From: Geodermatophilus sp. DSM 45219
Lineage (GTDB): Bacteria; Actinomycetota; Actinomycetes; Mycobacteriales; Geodermatophilaceae
Direction: 5' to 3'
Assembly: GCF_900104025.1 (NCBI RefSeq)
Contig: NZ_FNIQ01000002.1
Location: 801,438-865,437 of the forward strand
Length of the DNA: 64,000 nt
The notes beneath the pieces were generated by a model, which was not told the DNA's origin, did not search any database, and saw only the letters and a program-made list of their open reading frames with translations. Shown here piece after piece: positions 41,614 to 52,413 of this stretch; position 1 is the first letter of the stretch; each line of letters begins with the position of its first letter. The translations under genes were made by a program, and so were the position numbers.

Positions 41614-44346
41614 TCAGCCGAGGTCGCCACCGGCCACGGGCAGGACGGTGCCGGTGATGTACGAGGCCTCCTCCGAGGCGAGGAACGTGATCGCCGCGGC
41701 CTGCTCGTCCAGGGTGCCGTACCGCTTCATCAGCGAGGAGTCCACGGTCTGGTCGACGATCGTCCGGTACCAGGCCTGCTCCTGCTCGCTCTCCGGTGCC
41801 GGGCCCCGGGGCGTCCGGCGGGGTGGGGCCTCGGTGCCGCCGGGGGCGGTGGCGACGACCCGCACACCGTGGGGCGCCATCTCCAGCGCCAGCGCGCTGG
41901 TGATCGCGTTGACCCCGCCCTTGGCGGCGGCGTACGGGACCCGGTTGAGCCCCCGGGTGGCCACCGACGACACGTTCACGATGGTCCCGCGGCCGCGCTC
42001 GACCATGTGCGGCACGACGGCGCGGCAGCACCACAGCGTCGGCCAGAGCGACCGGTCGATCTCGGCCCGGACCTGCTCGGGCGGGTAGTGCTCGAAGGGC
42101 TTGGCCCAGATGGTGCCCCCGACGGTGTGGACGGCGACGTCGATGCGGCCGAACCGGGCGAGCGCGGCGTCCACCACCGCCGACGCCCCCTCCCAGGTCT
42201 CCAGGTCGGCGACCACCGGGACCGCCTCCGCCCCGGGGGAGCCGAGCTCGACGGCCAGGTCGCGGACCAGCTCGGCGCGGTCGGCCAGGACCAGCGCGCC
42301 GCCCTCGGCGCTGATCCGCCGGGCCGTGCACTCGCCGATCCCCTGCCCCGCGCCGGTCACCAGCACCACCTGGCCGGCGAACCGGCCCGGCGTGACGAAC
42401 CGGGGGCGGCGTCCCTCGGCGAGGTCGCGCATGGCCCGGCGGGTCGTCTGCTTGGACCGCTCCGCGTGCTCGGCGATCAGGACCCGCGCGCGCTCCCGGT
42501 CGCCGTCCGAGAACGCCGTCACGATGTCGAGGTGGTCCTGGGTGCACCGCGGGTGGATCCAGGTGGCGGCGCGCAGCGACTCCTCCATGTGCCCGGTGAC
42601 GCCGAGCGCCTGGTACGCGCGCAGCAGGTGCTCGTTGCCGGTGAGGCTGAACAGGTGGTCGTGGAAGGCGGCGTTGGTCTCGGTGTACGAGGCCGCGTCG
42701 ACCAACCGGTCGCCCTCGACGTAGGGCAGCGCGGCCTCGGCGAGCAGCCGGTAGCCGGCCAGCTGCTGGTGCGTCAGGCGCCCGATGGTCAGCTCCAGCG
42801 CACCGAGCTCCAGCGCGCGGCGGGCGTCGAAGAGCGCGTCGGACCCGGTCACCGCCGGGTGCTCCTCCCCGATCTGGTAGCCGTCGACGGTTCCGGTCGG
42901 CGGGCCGGCCGGCCGGTCCGCCGGGGCCGCGGGTGCCGGCGGCCGGAGGAGCGGCTCGATCCGGGCCTCCGGCAGCAGCTCCTGACCGGCGACGGCGCGG
43001 GCGCCGGCGGCGGGCAGCAGGTCGTCGGCGTCCGCCACGGGCAGGACGTCGCCGACCGCGGTCGGCTCACCCACCCGCTGTCCGGCGAGTCGCCACAGGT
43101 CCGCCGGCGAGTCGGCACCCCGGCCGGCCGCACCGGCGCCCACCGGGGACAGCTCGACCGGCGGCAGCAGGAGCTGCCCGGCCGACGTGCGGCCCTCGCG
43201 CCCGTCCAGGCCGAGGAGCTCGGCCACGGTGTCCGGGACGGCGACCGGCACCGGCGGCGGCTCGACGGCGACCTCGGCCGGCTCCGGGACGACCGCCCCC
43301 GGCTCCGGTGCGGCGACCTCCTCCGCGACCTCGGCCGGCGCTGCGGCCAGGGCGAACTTCTCGTAGTAGAAGCCCGAGGGGGCGACGCCGAGCCCGGCGA
43401 CGTGCGTGCGTACGGCCTCGACCATGGCCGGCGGACCGCAGAGGTAGACCGCGGCGTCCCCACCGTGCAGGTGCTCGAGTCCCACCAGCCCCGTGACGTA
43501 GCCCTGGTTGCGCGCCGTGGTCGCCGGGTCCGCGACGCAGTGGTCCCAGCTGAGGCCGGGGAGGGAACCCGCCAGCCGCTCGAGGGTGTCGGTCTCGACG
43601 AGGTCGTCGTCGGTCGTGACGCCGTAGACCAGGTGGGTCCGGCGGGTGCTGCCGCCCGCCGCCAGCGTCCGCAGGATCGACAGGATCGGCGCCAGCCCGG
43701 TCCCGCCGGCCAGCAGCACCAGCGGGGCGTCGGACTCGCGCAGGAAGAAGCTGCCGTGCGGCCCGGTGAAGGTGAGCTCGTCGCCGACGGCGGCGCGCTC
43801 CTCCAGCCAGGTCGACATGACCCCGCCGGATGTCAGCTTGACCAGGAAGGTCAGCGCCGCGTCGTCCGGGGCGCTGCTGAAGGAGTAGGAGCGGGACTCC
43901 TCCGTGCCGGGCACGGCGATGTTGACGTACTGGCCGGGGAGGAACGCCAGGGCGTCCCGGTCCTCGATCCCGACGGTGAGGGCGACCGTCGTCGGGGAGA
44001 GCCGGTCGAGGGCGGTGACGGTGCCGCGGTGGGTGGCGGCGCTGGTCTTGGCCACGGCCGACGTGGTCGCGATCTGCAGCACCAGGTCCGAGCGCGGCTT
44101 CATGCTGCAGGGCAGCACGTAGCCGTCCGCCGCCTCGTCCGGCGACAGCGCGTCCTCGAGGTAGGCCCCGCCGTCGAACTCGCCGGACTCGCAGAGCGCC
44201 TTGCAGGTCCCGCAGGCGCCGTCCCGGCAGTCCAGCGGGATGTTGATCCGTGACCGGTAGGACGCGTCGGCGACGGTCTGGTCCTCCCGGCAGGTGATGA
44301 AGCGGGTGACCCCGTCCTCGAACGCGAGTGCCACGCGGTGGTCCAT
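41614..44346 (-). CDS. benCD: Triple fusion: BenC reductase - FCD domain - BenD diol dehydrogenase
   Basis: Single 910-residue frame. Part 1 (1-335) is benzoate 1,2-dioxygenase reductase: [2Fe-2S] ligands Cys40, Cys45, Cys48, Cys80, the FAD motif SRSYSFSSAP at 151-160 and NAD motifs LLAGGTGLAP at 211-220 and YLCGPPAMVE at 301-310. Part 2 (336-496) is a Pro/Ala/Glu-rich linker. Part 3 (about 497-645) is an FCD domain of the GntR type without its winged helix: LFDARRALELGALELTIGRL, then AAFHDHLFSLTGNEHLL, with His562, His605 and His627 in metal-ligand positions. Part 4 (650-910) is a BenD-like short-chain dehydrogenase: TGAGQGIG 664-671, Ser793 and Tyr805-X3-Lys809. It would reduce the dioxygenase and convert the benzoate cis-diol to catechol. 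It starts 18 bp after benB. Confidence 0.93.
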   Translation of the reverse strand: MDHRVALAFEDGVTRFITCREDQTVADASYRSRINIPLDCRDGACGTCKALCESGEFDGGAYLEDALSPDEAADGYVLPCSMKPRSDLVLQIATTSAVAKTSAATHRGTVTALDRLSPTTVALTVGIEDRDALAFLPGQYVNIAVPGTEESRSYSFSSAPDDAALTFLVKLTSGGVMSTWLEERAAVGDELTFTGPHGSFFLRESDAPLVLLAGGTGLAPILSILRTLAAGGSTRRTHLVYGVTTDDDLVETDTLERLAGSLPGLSWDHCVADPATTARNQGYVTGLVGLEHLHGGDAAVYLCGPPAMVEAVRTHVAGLGVAPSGFYYEKFALAAAPAEVAEEVAAPEPGAVVPEPAEVAVEPPPVPVAVPDTVAELLGLDGREGRTSAGQLLLPPVELSPVGAGAAGRGADSPADLWRLAGQRVGEPTAVGDVLPVADADDLLPAAGARAVAGQELLPEARIEPLLRPPAPAAPADRPAGPPTGTVDGYQIGEEHPAVTGSDALFDARRALELGALELTIGRLTHQQLAGYRLLAEAALPYVEGDRLVDAASYTETNAAFHDHLFSLTGNEHLLRAYQALGVTGHMEESLRAATWIHPRCTQDHLDIVTAFSDGDRERARVLIAEHAERSKQTTRRAMRDLAEGRRPRFVTPGRFAGQVVLVTGAGQGIGECTARRISAEGGALVLADRAELVRDLAVELGSPGAEAVPVVADLETWEGASAVVDAALARFGRIDVAVHTVGGTIWAKPFEHYPPEQVRAEIDRSLWPTLWCCRAVVPHMVERGRGTIVNVSSVATRGLNRVPYAAAKGGVNAITSALALEMAPHGVRVVATAPGGTEAPPRRTPRGPAPESEQEQAWYRTIVDQTVDSSLMKRYGTLDEQAAAITFLASEEASYITGTVLPVAGGDLG

Positions 44347-44364
44347 GGGAGGTCGCTCCCCAGC

Positions 44365-44913
44365 TCAGAGGTGGTAGACGTCGACGACGTGGTGGATGTA
44401 GTCGTTCTTCAGCACCACGGTCTTGCGCCGGATCAGCGGCGCGGGCCCGGAGAAGTCGATCGTGTAGAACGACGTCCCGTAGTAGGGGTCCACGGTCTTG
44501 TACCGGAAGTACATCGTGTGCCAGTTGAACCGGACGTCGACCAGGTCGCCGCGGCGCTCGATGACCTCGACGTTGGCGATGTTGTGGCTCGTCCGCGGCT
44601 CGGGGATGGACGTCGCGCTGGAGCGCTCGGTGCGGATGCGGAAGACCCGGTCCTCCAGACCACCCTTGTTCGGGTAGTAGATCAGCGAGATGTCCCGCTG
44701 CGGGTCCTCGGTGAGCCGGTCGTCGTCGGCCCACGACGGCATCCAGAAGACGACGTCGTCGGCGTAGCACTCCAGCCACTTCTCGAACTCGCGGTCGTCG
44801 AGGTAGCGGGCCTCGCGGTAGAGGAACTGCTCGATGGCGTTCTGGGTGATCAGCGTCGTCCCGGCGGGCGCCTCGGCGGCGGGGGTCGGCACGGTCGTCT
44901 GCGTCGTGGTCAC
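44365..44913 (-). CDS. benB: Benzoate 1,2-dioxygenase small (beta) subunit
   Basis: 182-residue structural subunit of the ring-hydroxylating dioxygenase. It shows IEQFLYREARYLDDREFEKW, FWMPSWADDDRLTEDPQRDI and the C-terminal RKTVVLKNDYIHHVVDVYHL, typical of benzoate/toluate-type beta subunits. GTG 44913 is used, with GAGGGG about 10 nt upstream. It begins 5 bp after the benA stop. Confidence 0.95.
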   Translation of the reverse strand: MTTTQTTVPTPAAEAPAGTTLITQNAIEQFLYREARYLDDREFEKWLECYADDVVFWMPSWADDDRLTEDPQRDISLIYYPNKGGLEDRVFRIRTERSSATSIPEPRTSHNIANVEVIERRGDLVDVRFNWHTMYFRYKTVDPYYGTSFYTIDFSGPAPLIRRKTVVLKNDYIHHVVDVYHL

Positions 44914-44918
44914 GGGAG

Positions 44919-46295
44919 TCAGCCCCTCGGAGCGGCGGTGGAGGTGCCGGCCCGCTCCTCGAGGGCGGCACGCATGGTCTGCAGCCAGTAGCCGTGCTGG
45001 ACGGGGTAGAGCCCCTCGTCCTCGTTGCGCACCCCCGCGGAGATGACGCCGTCCATGCCGAGGGACTCGGCGACCGGGTCCGGCCCGGTGAGCCAGTGCT
45101 CGGCACCGCGGCTCATGTCGTTCCACGGCGCGGCGGTCGCCCGGAAGGTGAGCTGGCAGGACCGGAACTCCTCCAGGTCGTCCGGGGTGGCCATGCCCGA
45201 GGCGTTGAAGAAGTCCTCGTACTGGCGGATCCGGTGCTCACGCGCCTCGGCGCTCTCGCCCTTGGGGGCGATGCAGTAGATGGTGACCTCGGTCCGGTCC
45301 GGCGCGACCGGCTGGAAGTGCCGGATCTGGGTGCTGAACTGGTCCATCAGGTAGACGTTCGGGTAGAGGCACAGGTTGCGGGAGCCCTTGACCATGAACT
45401 CGCCCTTGGCCTCGCCGAACTGCTCCTTGAGCTGGTCCATGCGGTCCCACAGCGGGCGGTCCTGGGGGTTGGCCGCCCACGTCCACAGGCACAGGTGCCC
45501 GTTCGGGTAGGACCAGTAGCCGCCGCCGGACTTGCCCCAGCTGCCGGCGTCCAGCGCCTTGGTGTCGTTCTTCGACTCGCCGGTGCTGCGCCGCGAGGTC
45601 GTGGCCGCGTAGTTCCAATGGGTCGCGGTGACGTGGTAGCCGTCGGCGCCGTTCTCCGCCTGGACCTTCCAGTTCCCGTCGTAGGTGTAGGTCGACGAGC
45701 CGCGCAGCACCTCCAGCCCCTCCGGCGACTGGTCGACCAGCATGTCGATCACCGTGGTGGTGTCCCCCAGGTGCTCGGCCAGCGTGCTGACGTCCGGGTT
45801 CAGGCTGCCGAAGAGGAACCCGCGGTAGCTCTCGAACCGGGCCACCCTGGTCAGGTCGTGCGAGCCGTCCCGGTTGAAGGTGGCCGGGTAGCCGGCGCCC
45901 TCGGGGTCCTTGACCTTCAGCAGGGCGCCGTCGTTGCGGAACGTCCAGCCGTGGAACGGGCAGGTCAGCGTCGTGCGGTTGTCGGTCTTGCGGCGGCAGA
46001 GCATCGCCCCGCGGTGGGCGCAGGCGTTGATCAGGCAGTGCAGCCCGCCGTCCTTGTCGCGCGTGATGACGACGGGCTGGCGGCCGATGTACGTCGTGAA
46101 GTAGTCGCCCGGGTCCGGGACCTGGCTCTCGTGCGCGAGGTAGATCCAGTTGCCCTCGAAGATGTGCTGCATCTCGAGCTCGAAGACCTCCTCGTCGGTG
46201 AAGATCCGACGGTTGGCGCGGTGGATCCCGGCCTCGGGGTCGTCGATGACGGCGTCGGCGAGGACCTCGCGGACGTGGGTGAGGTCGGCGGTCAT
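44919..46295 (-). CDS. benA: Benzoate 1,2-dioxygenase large (alpha) subunit
   Basis: 458-residue catalytic subunit that forms the benzoate cis-1,2-diol. Rieske ligands are Cys92, His94 (ACAHRGA), Cys112 and His115 (TCPFHGW). The mononuclear iron region is [16 protein letters not shown], with Asp218 bridging and His221 and His226 as ligands. ATG 46295 is preceded by GGAGG and starts [16 protein letters not shown]. It is the first gene of benA-benB-benCD and is divergent from lysR. Confidence 0.96.
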   Translation of the reverse strand: MTADLTHVREVLADAVIDDPEAGIHRANRRIFTDEEVFELEMQHIFEGNWIYLAHESQVPDPGDYFTTYIGRQPVVITRDKDGGLHCLINACAHRGAMLCRRKTDNRTTLTCPFHGWTFRNDGALLKVKDPEGAGYPATFNRDGSHDLTRVARFESYRGFLFGSLNPDVSTLAEHLGDTTTVIDMLVDQSPEGLEVLRGSSTYTYDGNWKVQAENGADGYHVTATHWNYAATTSRRSTGESKNDTKALDAGSWGKSGGGYWSYPNGHLCLWTWAANPQDRPLWDRMDQLKEQFGEAKGEFMVKGSRNLCLYPNVYLMDQFSTQIRHFQPVAPDRTEVTIYCIAPKGESAEAREHRIRQYEDFFNASGMATPDDLEEFRSCQLTFRATAAPWNDMSRGAEHWLTGPDPVAESLGMDGVISAGVRNEDEGLYPVQHGYWLQTMRAALEERAGTSTAAPRG

Positions 46296-46405
46296 GTCGG
46301 GGCCTCCGGTGTGGCTCGGCAGGGGGATCGGATGCGCTCCCCCCACTGTTCGTGGCCTGCGTCACGCCCGCGCCAGCACTCTGCCCAGTCCTGACCCAGG
46401 GTTTT

Positions 46406-46426
46406 TCCAGACGCTGGACGTCTGGA
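46406..46426. promoter_or_regulatory. LysR-type operator in the ben/cat divergent promoter
   Basis: TCCAGACG and CGTCTGGA, perfect 8-bp arms with a 5-bp spacer. It lies in the 216-bp gap between benA and lysR. It contains the T-N11-A layout expected for LysR-family regulators such as BenM/CatM. It is the only strong palindrome in the gap. Confidence 0.7.
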
Positions 46427-46511
46427 TCGAGCCGAATCCGGTCTTTGCCTCTACACAACCGGCCGCCCTACGTTGGCTGCGTCACGACCCGGGCCGACGG
46501 ACGGAGGAAGC

Positions 46512-47452
46512 ATGGAGATCCGCCAGCTGCGCTACTTCGTCACCGTCGCGGAGACCCGCCACTTCGGGCGGGCGGCCGAGCGGCTGCACATGGCGCAGTC
46601 CCCGCTCTCCCAGGCGATCCGTCAGCTCGAGTCCCAGGTCGGCGCCACGCTGTTCACCCGGACCACGCGCCGCGTCGAGCTCACCCCGGCCGGTGAGGCG
46701 TTCCTCCGGGACGCGCGGCGGATCCTCGACTCGGTCGAGGCCGCGCAGGCGCGGGTCCGGCTCATCGAGGCCGGCAGCACCGGCCTCCTCCGGGTCGGCG
46801 CGACCGGGCTGGCGGCGTTCCGCCACCTGCCCCAGCTGGCCCGGATCGCCGCCCGGGAGACACCCGGGCTGGTGCTGCGCTTCTCGCCCGACCTGCTCAC
46901 CCCGGCGCAGAAGCTCGCGCTGGTGGAGAACCGCATCGACCTCGCCGTCCTCCGGCCCCCGCTGCGCCGGACCGGACTGTCGTCCCGGCTCATCACGCGG
47001 GAGCGGCTGGTCCTCGCCGCCCCCGGGAGCCACCGGCTCGCCGGGGACGAGCCGGTGGCCCTCGCCGAGCTGCGCGACGAGGACTTCGTCGGCTACGACG
47101 CCCCGGACTCCGTGGTCGCCGCCACGGTGACCCGGGCCTGCCTGGCCGCGGGCTTCCTGCCCCGGCGGACCCACGGGGTGTCCGAGACCTCGATCGTCCT
47201 GACGCTCGTCGCCGCGGGGCTGGGCGTGGCCCTGCTCCCCGAATCGGTCCGGGCCCTGCGCGTCGACGGCGTCCGGTACGTCCCGGTCGCGGACGACGTC
47301 TGCATCGACCTGGCCCTCGCCTGGCGCACCGGCGACCCCGCCCCCGCGCTCACCCGGCTGGTCGAGGCGCTGGAGGCCAACGGCTTCGTCGCGGCCGACG
47401 CCGAGGCGTCCCCGCCGTCCCCGCCGCACGCCGCCCCCCTCGGAGGAGCCCG

Positions 47453-47456
<4 letters not shown>
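46512..47456 (+). CDS. LysR-family regulator (BenM/CatR-like)
   Basis: 314 residues. Helix-turn-helix in the first 60 residues (MEIRQLRYFVTVAETRHFGR, then LHMAQSPLSQAIRQLE) and an effector domain from about 90 to 300. ATG 46512 has GGAGGAAGC upstream. It overlaps catB by 4 bp and is divergent from benA, so by position it should respond to muconate or benzoate and activate both operons. The effector is inferred from the BenM/CatM family. Confidence 0.92.
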
Positions 47457-49846
<2,390 letters not shown>

Positions 49847-49998
49847 TCCTGGCACCACTCGCACCACTCGCACCACCGGCCGCCCGGCGCCTGCACGTCC
49901 GCCCGGCCGCCTCCCCTCCCCATCCCCGTGGCGACGTCGCTCGCCGGGTGAACCCTGCCCTGACGCGGCCGCCGCACGCTCCCCCGAGGAGAAGAGCA

Positions 49999-51381
49999 GT
50001 GGCATCCCCCCAGCAGGACGCGCTCCGCCGCAGGTCGGTCACCTGGATCGTCTCCCTCGCCACGGTCGGCCTGGTGTTCGACGGCTACGACCTGGTCGTC
50101 TACGGCACCGTCGTCCCGTTGTTCCTGCGCGACCTCGGCCAGATCGGCGAGGTGACGCCGGCCGTGGCCGGCGCGCTCGGCAGCTACGCGCTCATCGGTG
50201 TGCTGGTCGGCGCGCTGCTGGCCGGCGGCGTCGCCGACGTCATCGGCCGGCGGAAGGTCATGCTCACGGCCTACGCGTGGTTCTCCGTCGGCATGGCGCT
50301 CACGGCCGTCGCCACGACCACGACGGCGTTCGGCCTGCTCCGCTTCGCCACCGGCATCGGGGTCGGCGCGCTGGTCGCCACCACCGGCGCGCTGGTCGCC
50401 GAGTTCGCCCCGGCGGGCCGGAGGAACCTCGCCAACGCGATCACCTACTCGGGGGTCCCGCTCGGCAGCCTGCTCGCCGCGCTCACAGCGATCCTCCTGC
50501 TGGAGGCCATCGGCTGGCGGGGCATGTTCCTCATCGGCGCCCTCCCCCTGGTGACCCTGCTCCCCCTCGCGTTCCTCAAGATGCCCGAGTCGCCGGCCTG
50601 GCTGGCCTCCCGCGGCAGGCTCGAGGAGGCTCAGGCGGTCGCCGCGCGGACCGGGGTGTCGTTCACCGCGCCGGAGCAGACCGGTGCGCCGGCCGCCGAC
50701 CCCGCGCCGACCGGCCGTGCGGGCTTCGCTGGCCTGGCGAGCCGGACCTACCTGCTGCCGACGATCCTGCTCGGCCTGCTCAGCGCCACCGGCCTGCTGC
50801 TGGTGTACGCCCTCAACACCTGGTTGCCGGAGCTGATGGGCCGCGCCGGGTTCTCCACCAACGGGTCGCTGGCCTTCCTGCTGGTGCTCAACGGCGGGGC
50901 GGTCCTGGGTGCGCTGGTCGCCTCCCGCTTCGCCGACCGGTACGGGCCCAAGCTCGTCGTCGCCGCGTCGTTCCTGCTGGGCGCGCTGGCGCTCGTGCTG
51001 CTCACGGTCAGCCTCCCGCTCGGCGTGCTGCTGGCCTTCGTCGCGGTCGTCGGCCTCGGCACCAGCGGGACGCAGATCCTCATCTACGGCTTCGTCGCGA
51101 CCTACTACCGCACGAACGTCCGCAGCGCGGGAGTCGCGTGGTGTGCCGGCTTCGGGCGCCTGGGCGGCATCGGTGGCCCGCTGGTCGGCGGCCTGCTCAT
51201 CGCCTCCGGCCTCGCGCTCAACACGATCTTCCACGTGCTGACCGCGCTCGCCGTCGTCGGCAGCCTGCTGACGCTGCTGGTGCCCAGGGCCGAGTCCCGG
51301 ACGGCGCCGGCCCCCCGCCGTCGGGTCTCGGCCGGGCTCGCGGTCGAGCCGGGCGACCTGCTGGCTCGCACGGCCGAGTAG
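49999..51381 (+). CDS. benK: MFS transporter, aromatic acid:H+ symporter family
   Basis: 460-residue twelve-helix transporter. It shows the aromatic-acid-symporter N-terminus VGLVFDGYDLVVYGTVVP, the loop motif GGVADVIGRRKVML, and FADRYGPKLVVAA in the second half. GTG 49999 is preferred because GAGGAG lies 9-14 nt upstream; the frame extends to 49948 with no ribosome site. By position it imports benzoate for the ben-cat pathway. Confidence 0.9.
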   Translation: MASPQQDALRRRSVTWIVSLATVGLVFDGYDLVVYGTVVPLFLRDLGQIGEVTPAVAGALGSYALIGVLVGALLAGGVADVIGRRKVMLTAYAWFSVGMALTAVATTTTAFGLLRFATGIGVGALVATTGALVAEFAPAGRRNLANAITYSGVPLGSLLAALTAILLLEAIGWRGMFLIGALPLVTLLPLAFLKMPESPAWLASRGRLEEAQAVAARTGVSFTAPEQTGAPAADPAPTGRAGFAGLASRTYLLPTILLGLLSATGLLLVYALNTWLPELMGRAGFSTNGSLAFLLVLNGGAVLGALVASRFADRYGPKLVVAASFLLGALALVLLTVSLPLGVLLAFVAVVGLGTSGTQILIYGFVATYYRTNVRSAGVAWCAGFGRLGGIGGPLVGGLLIASGLALNTIFHVLTALAVVGSLLTLLVPRAESRTAPAPRRRVSAGLAVEPGDLLARTAE

Positions 51382-51745
51382 CGGTACGCGCTGCCCGGAC
51401 GGACACGTGCAGCCCCGGTCGCCCACGAGGCGGCCGGGGCCGCGCGTCGTCCGAGGGGCCGGGCGTCGCCGGCAGCCACCACCCCAGACGGTCGAGCACC
51501 CGGACTCTGGTCCAGGCCCGGGCGGTTGCCCACCGCTCCTGCCCGCCGTCGTGGTCCGCGGCCCGGTGCTCCGCGCGGGGACGCCGGGTCGACGCCGCCG
51601 GGTTGCCGGACGTCGGCAGATCTGCGGCACCGAGTTCACCGGCGACTGCCCTGGTCCGGCAGACCCGCGGCGAGCATGGTCGGGACAGGGCGTCCGGTCA
51701 TGGGCTGGGAACGGCGCCCTCCCGACGACCGGAGGAGGACGACGG
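51382..51745. other. Intergenic region after benK
   Basis: 364 bp. It holds the hairpin at 51412-51440 just after benK. No gene or other repeat was recognised in the rest. Confidence 0.5.
51412..51440. terminator. Hairpin after benK
   Basis: GCCCCGGTCGCC and GGCGGCCGGGGC pair over 12 bp with one G-U type pair around a CACGA loop. It begins 31 bp after the benK stop and probably ends the lysR-catBAC-benK transcript. Confidence 0.65.
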
Positions 51746-51943
51746 ATGACCGCGCGCACGCTGCCGCCGGCCGGCACCGGTACCCCCGGAACCGGTGGGC
51801 GCGGACCGGCGTCGCGCCCGGTGCCCTCGCCGGTCTCCGGCGGCGAGCTGCTGGCCCTGGCGACGAGCCTGCGGGCGCGCGGCCTGCGCGGCCTGGACGT
51901 GCTGCGCCGCAGCCGGGACCGGGCGCCGCCGCGGTCGCCCTGA
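51746..51943 (+). CDS. Small hypothetical protein
   Basis: 65 residues, Pro/Gly-rich N-terminus and a basic C-terminal helix (GGELLALATSLRARGLRGLD). ATG 51746 follows a good GGAGGAGG site. Not recognised; placed 77 bp before the zinc-finger gene. Confidence 0.45.
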   Translation: MTARTLPPAGTGTPGTGGRGPASRPVPSPVSGGELLALATSLRARGLRGLDVLRRSRDRAPPRSP

Positions 51944-52020
51944 CCCCCGGGTCGACGGCTTCCCATCCCTCACGCGTCCCGCCCGGCGGGACGCGATCTC
52001 GTTCCACCCCAGGAGAGACC

Positions 52021-52350
52021 ATGTCCACGGTCACCACACCGACCGCCTCCAGCACGCCCGCGGCGACGACCTCCGAGCCGTACCGGGCCCTCCTGCTGGC
52101 CCAGCGCGCCGACTGCGTGCGGCGACGGGAACTCGCCCTCGCCGAGACGGCCACGTCGCTCCCCGACCCGGTGGCGGTCAGCCGGGCCGCTGCCCTGCTG
52201 CGCACGATGGAGGAGATCGATGCAGCCCTCGACCGCATCGACGCCGGCACCTACGGCACCTGCGTGCACTGCGGGACCGCCATCCCCCCGGAGCGCCTGG
52301 AGTTCCGGCCGCACGCGGCGGGCTGCGTCTCCTGCCAGCAGGCACGCTGA
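52021..52350 (+). CDS. DksA/TraR-type zinc-finger protein
   Basis: 109 residues. A helical N-terminal hairpin (LLLAQRADCVRRRELALAET) leads to a Cys4 finger (TCVHCGTAIPPERLE and GCVSCQQAR). This is the DksA/TraR C-terminal finger. It is shorter than true DksA, so direct action on RNA polymerase is possible but unproven. ATG 52021 has AGGAGAG upstream. Confidence 0.88.
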   Translation: MSTVTTPTASSTPAATTSEPYRALLLAQRADCVRRRELALAETATSLPDPVAVSRAAALLRTMEEIDAALDRIDAGTYGTCVHCGTAIPPERLEFRPHAAGCVSCQQAR

Positions 52351-52413
52351 GCCCGCCGCGTCGAGCCCGTCCCCGTCGCCCCCTCCCCTGGCAGCCGCCG
52401 GCAAGGAGCACCC

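Noticed and set aside
40051..44253. 1400-residue plus-strand open frame opposite the LAL gene and benCD
   Set aside because: It is antisense to two genes with clear catalytic motifs. The translation is Gly/Arg/Val-rich with no known domain.
41614..44346. The benCD fusion as a sequencing error that joined two genes
   Set aside because: A simple missed stop or frameshift cannot explain a whole FCD domain between the two enzymes. All parts share one frame with no interruption.
49857..49884. Repeated GCACCACTC units after catC as a possible CRISPR or regulatory array
   Set aside because: Only three 9-bp units without spacers. Too short and simple to support any array; most likely slipped-strand sequence.
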